DNA from: Glandiceps talaboti | Lineage: Eukaryota > Hemichordata > Enteropneusta > Spengelidae | Assembly: GCF_964340395.1 (NCBI RefSeq) | Contig: NC_135552.1 | Span: 2,393,017-2,457,016 of the forward strand | DNA length: 64,000 nt | Direction of reading: 5' to 3' | Made by a program: the position numbers and the translations under genes | Notes under the pieces: model-generated | Databases searched by the model: none | Told to the model about the DNA's origin: nothing | Seen by the model: the letters and a program-made list of their open reading frames with translations, nothing else | In this document: piece by piece, positions 21,611-32,900 of the stretch | Layout of the letters: each line of letters opens with the position of its first letter | How positions within the stretch are numbered: position 1 is the first letter of the stretch

Positions 21611-21823
21611 CAGAACTGTTGAGTAGTTGATTAGGTAATTGGCAAATGGAGCATATATTCACGTGGTCAACATATAAATCAGACAAACTTTCTACAATGA
21701 CGCAATGACGGTAGAACTAATGCTGAATTTACGACAGGGGGTGGGACCTGGGGAGAAACGGGGTTTAAAAAAATTGAGCGTTCAAAGGGGTTTAGCATGA
21801 AGATTCTGATGGTCTGAAAGGGA

Positions 21824-21826
<3 letters not shown>

Positions 21827-21904
<78 letters not shown>
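21827..21904. repeat. (CT)n microsatellite
   Basis: About 78 bases of CT/TC dinucleotide. Confidence 0.95.
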
Positions 21905-21907
<3 letters not shown>

Positions 21908-22079
21908 GCCGTTTACCTTGTACGTTTGCACAACTGTTCATTTCATTTACATTTAGCATTCAATTATGCGGCAGTCAATAGCCAAGCAAATGTGTGCGAA
22001 TGCCAAAGTCTATATCAGTTGAAGTTTAGGCGACTTAGCCGTACAGTTGTATAATAAGGTATTGAGAGTAAAATTGCGA

Positions 22080-23040
22080 TATTGAAGATAATTTGAGCCA
22101 ATTTAGTTCTCATCCTACAAAAGCGACTTTACTTTTAATGGATCTGTTTGTGTCCCTAAATACAAATATTTCTTTCAAAAATGTCGTGAACTTGAGAAAG
22201 GGAAGAATTTTCGCTACACATTTAAATACCTTGGCATATGGTTTGACCCACTTTTCACATGGGATTCACACATCACCCATATAAGTGCCAAAATCTCACA
22301 GAGGTTAGGTATTATCCGTAGAATTAGGTCTGCTTTACCTAAAAAAAACTGCCAAAATGCTGGTCCATTCCATGGTATTGCCAATGTTCAATGTTTGATT
22401 AAGGGGATATCATTTGGCATAACTGTACAAATAAGCTAATTTCTAAATTGCCACCCACAGACCCCCTCAGTTAAAGTCAGACAAACTTTAGAAAGGCACT
22501 CCTTGATAGAAAGACATACATTTCACATTTGTTCCATGATGTACAAATGTTACCATGGTACAGTTTCCCCCCACTTGTTACATTGCTTTACACCTGTTTC
22601 TAAAATTCATGATTATAACACCCACTTTAGTAAAGCTAGCAGTGTCTATATCAAACCAGCTCACAATAACTATGCTCTCCGCAAATTCACTCACATGGGT
22701 GGCAATCTCTGGAATTCGTTACCTGAACATGTAAGGCATGCAGGCTAAAACTTTGAAACATGTCAAGACAATTACAGAGACATTTCTTCTGCCTAGCAGT
22801 TATTTTATTTATCTGGAGGTATAGTGTCACAATGTGTGTATTTTATATCTTAATGTGTTTTACAATTTGTAAGTGGACTTTTGAATGATTGTCGATTTGA
22901 TGTATGAGGGCCTCAATGGAAAGAAGCCGACCCTGCAACGCTCTGTGTTGTTTGTAACGCTTATTGAGGTTTACCCTGAATAAAGATATTTTATAATAAT
23001 AATAATTAAATAGTTAATTAAATAATTAAATATTATATTA
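22080..23040 (+). mobile_element. 3' fragment of a non-LTR retrotransposon
   Basis: Frameshifted C-terminal reverse transcriptase region: one frame reads FKYLGIWFDPLFTWDSHITH (about 22218-22280) and continues SAKISQRLGIIRRIRSALPK. A later frame (22503-22748) ends GGNLWNSLPEHVR, equivalent to the WNSLP block of related elements. A non-coding tail with AATAAAGA and ATAAT/AATTAA repeats ends near 23040. It is 5' truncated and inactive. Confidence 0.7.
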
Positions 23041-23470
23041 TAGCATTGCCAATTCCAGTGAATTTTGTGACGTCATTGCTGTACATTATTACTGATAATG
23101 TACTCCGTTATTGGGCATCGCGGCCCCGGAACGAGCATAACAATACAAGCTTATTTGTTCTGTTTCTTGGTTTATTGGTTTGGTTTATTGATTTCACCAG
23201 GAAAAAAACATACATAACAAATAAATTAACAAAATATATAAATTAAATTAAGTCAAAGAATATTCAATCAAATACATGTACATCAGTAATTACATGGACC
23301 TGGTGGGGGTTGTAGGAATAGTTCTACAGAACTAGTCAAGCCCACAACCCTTACAGAATGAGTTATAAAGTCGAAAATACTGGGTAAAACTCGGGTAGCG
23401 GAAAAATAAACAAAATGTGATAAGAATAATTGTCAAAATAATGCTTTGCATGAACGAATAAATAGGATTT
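23041..23470. other. No gene seen
   Basis: AT-rich sequence containing a few GGTTTATTGATTT-like short repeats, between two retrotransposon fragments. Confidence 0.35.
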
Positions 23471-23519
<49 letters not shown>

Positions 23520-23601
23520 AAACAGCAAGATAGACATACATACATACATACATACATACATACACACATACATACATACATACATACATACATACATACA
23601 T
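23471..23601. repeat. (CAA)n followed by (CATA)n microsatellites
   Basis: CAA run at about 23471-23520, then a CATA run to about 23601. They lie just beyond the 3' end of the minus-strand retrotransposon and could have grown from its tail. Confidence 0.95.
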
Positions 23602-23609
23602 TGAAGTAC

Positions 23610-25404
23610 CTATTACTAAGTACTTACTTACTTATTGAAGTAAGTAAGCTTTTAAGGCATGTTTGAATGAATGTCTGTAGGATATGTTTTTTATGTAGTC
23701 TGGGAGTGAATTCCAGTGTGTTACAGCTGCATACTTGATATTGTGTTGACTATGAGATAAGCTAACTTTAGGGACAGAGAAATTATTTTGAGTCGCGAAA
23801 CGGGTGGGATACATGTGAGGAGGTTTTTTAAAGTAATGTGTTATATCATGGGCAAAGTGATTATTCAACAAGTCAAAGATGAAAACGCATGTGTGCAGTT
23901 TACATAGTTTATAAATGTCTAAAATACCAAGTTGTCTGAAAAGAGGGTCGCTATGAGCATGAAAGTCAGAAAAAGTAATGAGGCGAGCAATTTTCTTTTG
24001 AAGTAAAAGTATTGGCTGTAAGGAAGTTGCATAGGTATTACCCCATATTTCTAGGCAGTAAGTAATGTGTGGTAGAATGAGTGTGTTATATAATAACAAG
24101 AGAATGGCTTTCGGTACATAGTGTCGCAACTGTGCAATAAGTCCAACTTTTCGGGTGATAGCATTAACAACATTTTGGATATGTGATTTCCATGTAAGAT
24201 TGCGATCAAGAGTAACTCCTAGATAGGTTGATGACATGACGCACTGTATTTCATTCCCGTCTATTCCTATATTACCCTCAACTGAGATTTTCCTGTGGGG
24301 TGTATTAATAATCATGTAATTTGTTTTTTCAGCATTGATCGTAAGTTTATTTGCTTGACACCAATCATAAACCTTTTGAAAATCACAATTGGTTTGGGTA
24401 AGGTTTATATTATTATCCTTGATAAATTTAAATAAATTCGTGTCGTCTGCGAATAGACGGAATTGAAATTGGTCAGTTGCATTTGCGATGTCATTAATAT
24501 AAATTATAAATAAAATGGGGCCAAGAATCGATCCTTGTGGAACGCCACACTGTAACTGTCTATAGGGTGATGAGACACTATTAATTGTTACGGACTGTTG
24601 TCGGTTGCTGAGATAGCTTTTAAACCATGCTAAAGGGAGACCTCTAATCCCATAATGATGTAGCTTACTGATTAATATTTCGTGGTTAATAGTGTCGAAC
24701 GCTTTTTTGAGGTCAATAAAGACCCCAAAAGTAGAAAACCCGTTGTCAAGATGATCACTAATTTCTGAGACCAAGTCTGCCATGGCAAGCTTTGTACTAA
24801 ATTTCTTACGGAAGCCGAATTGTGTGTTAATGAGTATATGTTTAATGTCAAGATAGTGAACAAGTTGCTTGTTAATGATAGATTCAAAGATTTTACTGAA
24901 AATTGGAAGAATTGAAATAGGTCTGTAGTTATTGATTTCTTCAGCGTTGCCTTTTTTATAGATTGGTATTATTTTGGCTATTTTTAGTGAACTAGGAAAA
25001 ATCCCTTGGCTCAGTGAACAGTTGATAACATGTGCAAGGGGGCTTGAAATAACATTTCCAGCGTGTATAACTAATTTTGGATGAATTTTATCAAGGCCAA
25101 CGGCTTTGCGTGGGCCAAGACTGTTAATTTCATTCAGGACATCTTGTTCGGTCACTGGGTGAAAGAAAATTGACTCAGGATAGTTGCCACGAAGATACTG
25201 AGAGAAGTTAGTAGATGAAGTAATGCCTGCTGCTAGATTTGTGCCAATATTTACAAAGAACTCGTTAAATTCGTCAGCGATATCAAGACTTTGGGTTACA
25301 GCACCTTTACCAGAAATCTGGGAGTTTATTTTACGTGGAGAGAGTTTGTTAGTAGTTTTATTTAGAACTTCATTGATCACTTGCCATATTTTATTTGTGT
25401 TACT
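23610..25404 (-). mobile_element. 5'-truncated non-LTR retrotransposon with an open reverse transcriptase
   Basis: One continuous frame of about 590 codons runs from 25404 to the stop at 23634-23632. Counting from the Val codon at 25380 as residue 1, it contains NYRPISILP (151-159), FIDLKKAFDTINHE (221-234, first catalytic Asp), GVPQGSILGP (279-288), FADD (310-313, catalytic Asp pair) and YLGVTLD, with a C-terminal WNSLPDYIK block. The endonuclease is absent. The frame breaks just upstream at a TGA (25407-25405), where a one-base deletion would explain the break; the 5' boundary lies near 25.4 kb. The absence of stops suggests recent insertion. It is the same family as the fragment at 27422-28340, clearly homologous over about 200 residues. 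Confidence 0.85.
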
Positions 25405-25673
25405 TCATACGACTAGGTATTTTTTCGAAATGTATGTTGTTACTTATGTTTGTCATTTCCACTGTTTAAAAATTCAACGCATTCATGAAACAAATTCGTG
25501 TTCACAGCAGTTCATTGAAGTGTTGATTGTGTGTGTACGTGTACGTACGTGTGTCGCTATGATTAGTATTCAGTTTCCGGGCCGAACATGGCAGACGATG
25601 TTCAGCGCTATACGTTGTTTTGTGTTTCTCGGTCTACAAATTCACTGGAATTGGCAAAACTATAAAATAATAA

Positions 25674-25811
25674 CAATAATGTACGCCTTCCCAGTCCATA
25701 ATGAACTCAAGCAAACTTTGCACTCCATAATGGGCTCGGCTGTCGCCTCGCCCATTATGTCGTTCAAAGTTTGCTTTCGTCCATTATGGGCTGGGAGGGC
25801 GTACATTATTG
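25674..25811. repeat. 138-bp foldback (inverted repeat) element
   Basis: Left arm begins CAATAATGTACGCC and the right arm ends GGCGTACATTATTG. About 62 bases of each arm pair with roughly nine mismatches around a short loop (TCGGCTGTCGCCTCG region). Typical of a MITE-like hairpin. No clear target duplication seen. Confidence 0.8.
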
Positions 25812-25844
25812 TTTAAATATTATATGATAATAATAATTTTTATA

Positions 25845-26470
25845 ATAATCGAGTTTATTTGAATATCAACCACCCTACCTGGGGTAGTTTTGTATGCTGA
25901 TTTCGAAAAATGGGGTCATTTTATTAACATCCGTTGCCATGGTAACCAAAATCACCATAATATGTGGATGATATTTCCAAAATTTGACATCAAACATGGA
26001 AAAAAATAAAACTTAATGAAAAATTTTCCTTGTTTTTGACATGTATGAGATGGGGCTATCTGTTGTAACACAAGTTGCCTAAAATAGGAGAGCTGTTTCC
26101 ATGGAAATAGAATAGACTAAAAAATGTTGTGTTGGTACACCTACATGATAAATTTAATTATAACATAGTTTATTTGCATATTGACCACCCTATATTGGGT
26201 AGTTTGTTATGCTGAGTTCAAAAATAGTTATCATTTTAGGAACATCTGTTGTCATGGTAACCTAAATCACCATATTATGCATTATTTGGCAAAATTTATG
26301 TAAAATTCAAATAAAATCTTTTTTTACAGAAAAATTTCCTTACTTTTGGCATATATGCACTAGTGCTATCCATTGTAAGACAGATTATCTAAAATTGGAG
26401 AGTGGCATCCATGGAAACATAAAATACGCTTACATTACAAATGCCATGTTTTAGTAAACCTACAAATGAA
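25845..26470 (+). repeat. 317-bp tandem duplication carrying X-box-like motifs
   Basis: Two diverged units, about 25845-26161 and 26162-26470. Both have GTTTATTTG(A/C)ATAT and ACCACCCTA, then a palindromic GTTGCCATGGTAAC (25933-25946) or GTTGTCATGGTAAC (26248-26261), and a second palindrome TTTCCATGGAAA or a variant of it. Probably a fragment of an interspersed repeat. Confidence 0.75.
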
Positions 26471-27140
26471 TGGGTTTGCTATTAAAATACCAAATATTTT
26501 GTTACTCTAAGTCCAAATAAAATATGCAGAAGAAATATGTGAAGAAAATTACATGCCTTCGCTAGTTTTCATTCAGACAGGGGAATGGTCACTATTATTG
26601 GTCACTATTATTTCAAAACAGAAGTGCAATAAAATTTTGTTAACCAGAAACAGAATAATTTCGTCTGTTTTGACAAAGATCTTACTTATACTTTGATACA
26701 TTTTATCGTCTACCTTGATGACAATCTATATTGCAACATATTGTAGTCTGGCTTGACATAAGACATACAATTGTTACATTTTAATCCTTTTAACGTAACG
26801 ATAGCTCACGTACAGAAAATATAGCAATATAGGTAAGATTGTTATCAGACGATAAAATGTAGCAATATTGGTAAAATGTTTGCCGCACCATACGATAAAA
26901 TGTAGATATATCGATAACATGATAAAATGTAACAGAAGTAGTCATATTTTTGTCTAGACAGACAATGTTCAGTTTCAGGTTAACTAGCTTTTCTTGTAGT
27001 TTATATGTGATAAATGTGACGTTTTGGGCGGGAAATGAAATTGCCTAGAGCCGGCTATACTAGTTCAGTACCAAGTACAGAACAAGTATTGTCATAGGAA
27101 GTGATTTTATCACTGTTGTTTCTACCTCTAACTTCCTTTC
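26471..27140. other. AT-rich sequence with scattered GATAAAATGTA phrases
   Basis: GATAAAATGTAG(C/A) recurs about four times between 26850 and 26935 in degenerate form. No gene seen. Confidence 0.4.
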
Positions 27141-27421
27141 GAAACATAGTCGTTGTTTTCAAATTTGAATAGTTACTACTAGAAACATAGTCGCTGTGTT
27201 CAAATTTGAATAGTTACTACTAGAAACATAGTCGCTGTTTTCATAGTTACTACTAGAAACATAGTCGCTGTTTTCAAATTTGAATAGTTACTACTAGAAA
27301 CATAGTCGCTGTTTTCAAATTTGAATAGTTACTACTAGAAACATAGTCGCTGTTTTCAAATTTGAATAGTTACTACTAGAAACATAGTCGCTGTGTTCAA
27401 ATTTGAATAGTTACTACTAGA
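27141..27421. repeat. 41-bp minisatellite, left block (7 copies)
   Basis: The unit begins GAAACATAGTCGCTGTTTTC and contains the 12-bp palindrome TTCAAATTTGAA. Copy 3 lacks part of the middle. The block is interrupted two bases into an eighth copy by retrotransposon sequence. Confidence 0.9.
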
Positions 27422-28340
27422 CTAAGTGTGTATCATCGGCCACATATCTAGGTATTTCCATCGACCCAGCTCTCACCTGGAAATCTCACATCGAAAAAGT
27501 AACCCGAACTATAAGTCCCAAAATCGGAATCATCTCTCGTATTCGCCATTATGTCCCAAGGTCCACCCTTGTTTTACTTTACAACACTTTAATCCTCCCC
27601 CATCTTAGTTACTGTCTTGAAATTTGGGGTAACACCTATCGTACATTACTCGAACCACTTACAATCTTGCAAAAGAAACTAGCTCGACTTATCACTTTCT
27701 CTGATTATCAAACACATTCTGCGCCCCTTTTCAATCAACTCCGCATATTAGATATCCATAAACTGTGTAAATTCCAAACATGCATGTTTGTCTATGACTT
27801 ACAAAATAACCGCTATGCTCATAATATTAACCACTACATTACTAACCGTCTATCCTATAGCTACCCTACCAGATCAGCCCTCAGTTGTAACATTCCCATT
27901 CCAAAAGTTAATCTTACAATTTGTCAAAAGAATTTCAAATATGCATTACCCAAACATTGGAACTCCCTACCAAACAAACTTAAGAATATACACAAGCGAC
28001 ATGAATTTAAAAAATGTATAAAGACACACCTTTTCTCTTGATTCAAATTTGTACTGTAAATATGTAAATATCTTTTTCTGTACATGTGCTATAATAGATT
28101 TGTGAATATGTATGTGTGTATTGATTATTACTATATTATTTGTTATTATTAATTATTTATCATAAGTACGCCGTGTATCTTTACCTTCTATATTTTGACA
28201 GGATAATGACCATGGACTAGATTAGTTTCTAGTAAACTATTTCCATGGTCCTCACCAGAGCATTTTCTTTTACTGTATTTGTATTTTCCTCTCTGTAATG
28301 TTATTACCTTATGTTTCCGGTGAAAAAATAAATTCAATAA
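27422..28340 (+). mobile_element. 3' fragment of a non-LTR retrotransposon inside a minisatellite
   Basis: One open frame from 27421 to the stop at 28039-28041 reads CVSSATYLGISIDPALTWKS at its start and has a WNSLPNKLK block near its end. This is the C-terminal part of the reverse transcriptase protein, homologous to the element at 23610-25404. A tail of about 300 bases ends AATAAATTCAATAA. Both flanks are the same 41-bp array in the same orientation, so this is an insertion, heavily 5' truncated. Confidence 0.85.
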
Positions 28341-28628
28341 GAAACATAGTCGCTGTTTTCAAATTTGAATAGTTACTACTAGAAACATAGTCGCTGTTTT
28401 CAAATTTGAATAGTTACTACTAGAAACATAGTCGCTGTTTTCAAATTTGAATAGTTACTACTAGAAACATAGTCGCTGTTTTCAAATTTGAATAGTTACT
28501 ACTAGAAACATAGTCGCTGTGTTCAAATTTGAATAGTTACTACTAGAAACATAGTCGCTGTTTTCACATTTGAATAGTTACTACTAGAAACATAGTCGCT
28601 GTTTTCAAATTTGAATAGTTACTACTAG
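28341..28628. repeat. 41-bp minisatellite, right block (7 copies)
   Basis: Same unit and orientation as the left block, restarting at the unit start (GAAACATAG) directly after the retrotransposon tail. Confidence 0.9.
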
Positions 28629-28789
28629 AAAAAGAGCCTCTCTTCTTTTTTATGTAAATCCGACTAGCAGAAGTAATACATTTTTTTGAAAAGTTTGTTT
28701 CTTCAAACCTAAGCTTCAAGTTGACAGGGTACTGTATCAAATCTTTAAAGTACGTACCGAATATTTAAAGTTAAATTAGTTTTGAATGT

Positions 28790-29030
28790 AGTAAAGACGA
28801 CAGTGGTCAATACATTAATCGCAATATTCACAATCAATAACAAAATGTACTTACCAATAACACAGCCAATATCAAATATTGAGTTAACGTAGTCTGATTT
28901 GGTTTCCAAGTAAGAGAGAGACTACACTGTCAACCTCGATCCCAAACAAAACAGGTATATCGTTGCAGGTCAGGTTTTAGATTAATAAATGGTAATTCAT
29001 GCTTTAATAAACATTACAATATGTTACAAT
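28790..29030. repeat. Dispersed segment related to 53640-53900 and 56240-56480
   Basis: Shares, in order, ACCAATAACA(CA)GCCAA, a block GAGAGA near CCAAGTAAG, TATATCGTT, and GTTTTAGAT(T/G)AATAAAT with the two later segments. On the minus strand it contains TTATTG|GTAAGT, a donor-like site. Its role is unknown. Confidence 0.45.
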
Positions 29031-29989
29031 TTTATTCATATTTTAATATTGGATAAAAATAAAACATAATGATTCTTAAACGTTTCTATTGTATACATGA
29101 TACAATCATTTCCGTTATTATCCATTAATGTATTGAGGGTCCGCTCTTTATTGTCTGTTAGTACTAAATCATCTTTATCTAATGTACACATCATCAGCTC
29201 TGAACAATACAACATCTCCAGATTGCAAAGATTATACACTTATTAATCACACGTCTAGAGGAGTGTAACAAATACGAAGCTGTTGAAATCAATCTTACCA
29301 AATCTAACATCACATTTTGTTAGATAATGACTGTTTATTGGGTTGTTTCATTAACCTTTTTTGTCTTTAGGCTTTTGAACTCAGCCAGTTCTTGAACTTG
29401 TAAAGAGTTAATTACAAAGAACTAATTATGCTACCGGAGATCACTTCCTTTTCTATTGTACTATAACAAGCTGTTTCGGGACATATGCTTAACGTTCGCC
29501 CTTCCTATTGTACTGTGATAAGCTGTCTCAGGACACTACTCTAGTATACTGTTACATCTGTTTCAGGACATATTCTATTGTACTGTTACAGCTCTCTTAG
29601 GTCAACCGGACATTTCTATATTTCTGCAAGTCAGTGAGCTTTCAAATTATTCTGTATGTAAGTTAGTGTAACACGACTATGGATAGCTAATATCAATTAC
29701 AACAACTCACAAGTTTCAACTTAAATAATTGGAATTTAGCAAATCAACGAACAGTAAATGCACGAATTTTGCAATAAATTAATGAACTGGCAGCTTGGTG
29801 TAACTGGCTGAGACAAAGCTTTGGAAAGAATTGAGTTTTAATTTAACATAAAATCATCCAGCTTAATAATTAGAGAAGATTCACTTAAATATGGCAATGT
29901 TCACTCACACCAAGGATAAATACCAGATCGTATACTTGTAAAATGAACAGCCGGTGGACAAGATATTTGCTTTGTGCTTAAAATTAATC
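29031..29989. other. No supported gene
   Basis: A 67-codon minus-strand frame (29036-29239) has no recognisable domain. Degenerate short repeats around TTCTATTGTACTGT(T/G)A and CAGGACA occur at about 29450-29600. Confidence 0.35.
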
Positions 29990-32900
29990 ATAATCATATC
30001 CATGGTATGGGAAAACAATGTCAGTTATCAGACTGGGGGGCATAAATCAATGGTATGGAAAGACAATGTCAGTTATCAGACTGGGGGCATAAATCAATGG
30101 TATGGAAAGACAATGTCAGTTATCAGACTGGGGGGCATAAATTAATGGTATGAAAAGACAATGTCAGTTATCAGACTGGGGGCATAAATCAATGGTATGA
30201 AAAGACAATGTCAGTTATCAGACTGGGGGCATAAATCAATGGTATGAAAAGACAATGTCAGTTATCAGACCGGGGGCATAAATCATTGGTATGGAAAGAC
30301 AATGTCAGTTATCAGACTGGGGGCATAAATTAATGGGATGGAAAGACGATGTCGGTTATCAGACTGGGGGCATAAATCAATGGTATGAAAAGACAATGTC
30401 AGTTATCAGACTGGGGGCATAAATCAATGGTATGGGAAGACAATGTCAGTTATCAGACTGGGGGCATAAATCAATGGTATGGAAAGACAATGTCAGTTAT
30501 CAGACTGGGGGCATAAATCATTGGTATGGGAAGACAATGTCAGTTATCAGACTGGGGGCATAAATCAATGGTATGGGAAGACAATGTCAGTTATCAGACT
30601 GGGGGCATAAATCAATGGTATGAAAAGACAATGTCAGTTATCAGACTGGGGGCATAAATCATTGGTATGGAAAGACAATGTCAGTTATCAGACTGGGGGC
30701 ATAAATCAATGGTATGGGAAGACAATGTCAGTTATCAGACTGGGGGCATAAATCAATGGTATGGAAAGACAATGTCAGTTATCAGACTGGGGGCATAAAT
30801 CAATGGGATGGAAAGACAATGTCAGTTATCAGACTGGGGGGCATAAATTAATGGTATGAAAAGACAATGTCAGTTATCAGACTGGGGGCATAAATCAATG
30901 GTATGGAAAGACAATGTCAGTTATCAGACTGGGGGGCATAAATTAATGGTATGAAAAGACAATGTCAGTTATCAGACTGGGGGCATAAATCAATGGTATG
31001 AAAAGACAATGTCAGTTATCAGACTGGGGGCATAAACCAATGGTATGGAAAGACAATGTCAGTTATCAGACTGGGGGCATAAATTAATGGTATGGAAAGA
31101 CAATGTCAGTTATCAGACTTGGGGCATAAATCATTGGTATGGAAAGACAATGTCAGTTATCAGACTGGGGGCATAAATCATTGGTATGGAAAGACAATGT
31201 CAGTTATCAGACTTGGGGCATAAATCATTGGTATGGAAAGACAATGTCAGTTATCAGACTGGGGGCATAAATCATTGGTATGGAAAGACAATGTCAGTTA
31301 TCAGACTTGGTGCATAAATCATTGGTATGGAAAGACAATGTCAGTTATCAGACTTGGGGCATAAATTAATGGGATGGAAAGACAATGTCAGTTATCAGAC
31401 TGGGGGCATGAATTAATGGTATGGAAAGACAATGTTAGTTATCAGACTGGGGGGCATAAATCAATGGTATGGAAAGACAATGTTAGTTATCAGACTGGGG
31501 GGGCATAAATCATTGGTATGGAAAGACAATGTCAGTTATCAGACTGGGGGCATGAATTAATGGTATGGAAAGACAATGTTAGTTATCAGACTGGGGGGCA
31601 TAAATTAATGGTATGGAAAGACGATGTCAGTTATCAGACTGGGGGCATAAATTAATGGGATGGAAAGGCAATGTCAGTTATCAGACTGGGGGCATAAATT
31701 AATGGGATGGAAAGACAATGTCAGTTATCAGACTGGGGGCATAAATCAATGGTATGGAAAGACAATGTCAGTTATCAGACTGGGGGGCATAAATCAATGG
31801 TATGGAAAGACAATGTCAGTTATCAGACTGGGGGCATGAATTAATGGTATGGAAAGACAATGTCAGTTATCAGACTGGGGGCATAAATTAATGGTATGGA
31901 AAGACAATGATAGTTATCAGACTGGGGCCATAAATCAATGGTATGGGAAGACAATGTCAGTTATCAGACTGGGGGCATAAATCAATGGTATGGAAAGACA
32001 ATGTCAGTTATCAGACTGGGGGGCATAAATCAATGGTATGGAAAGACAATGTCAGTTATCAGACTGGGGGCATGAATTAATGGTATGGAAAGACAATGTT
32101 AGTTATCAGACTGGGGGGCATAAATTAATGGTATGGAAAGACAATGTCAGTTATCAGACTGGGGGCATAAATTAATGGGATGGAAAGACAATGTCAGTTA
32201 TCAGACTGGGGGGCATAAATCAATGGTATGGAAAGACAATGTCAGTTATCAGACTGGGGGGCATAAATCAATGGTATGGAAAGACAATGTCAGTTATCAG
32301 ACTGGGGCATAAATTAATGGTATGGAAAGACAATGTCAGTTATCAGACTGGGGGGCATAAATCAATGATATGGAAAGACAATGTCAGTTATCAGACTGTG
32401 GGCATAAATTAATGGTATGGAAAGACAATGTCAGTTATCAGACTGGGGGCATAAATTAATGGTATGGGAAGACAATGTTAGTTATAAGACTAGGGCATAA
32501 ATCAATGGGATGGAAAGACGATGTCGGTTATCAGACTGGGGGCAAAAATCAATGGTATGAAAAGACAATGTCAGTTATCAGACTGGGGGGCATAAATCAA
32601 TGATATGGAAAGACAATGTCAGTTATCAGACTGTGGGCATAAATCATTGGTATGGTAAGACAATGTCAGTTATCAGACTGGGGGCATAAATTAATGGGAT
32701 GGAAAGACGATGTCGGTTATCAGACTGGGGGCATAAATCAATGGTATGAAAAGACAATGTCAGTTATCAGACTGGGGGCATAAATCAATGGTATGGGAAG
32801 ACAATGTCAGTTATCAGACTGGGGGCATAAATCAATGGTATGGAAAGACAATGTCAGTTATCAGACTGGGGGCATAAATCATTGGTATGGGAAGACAATG

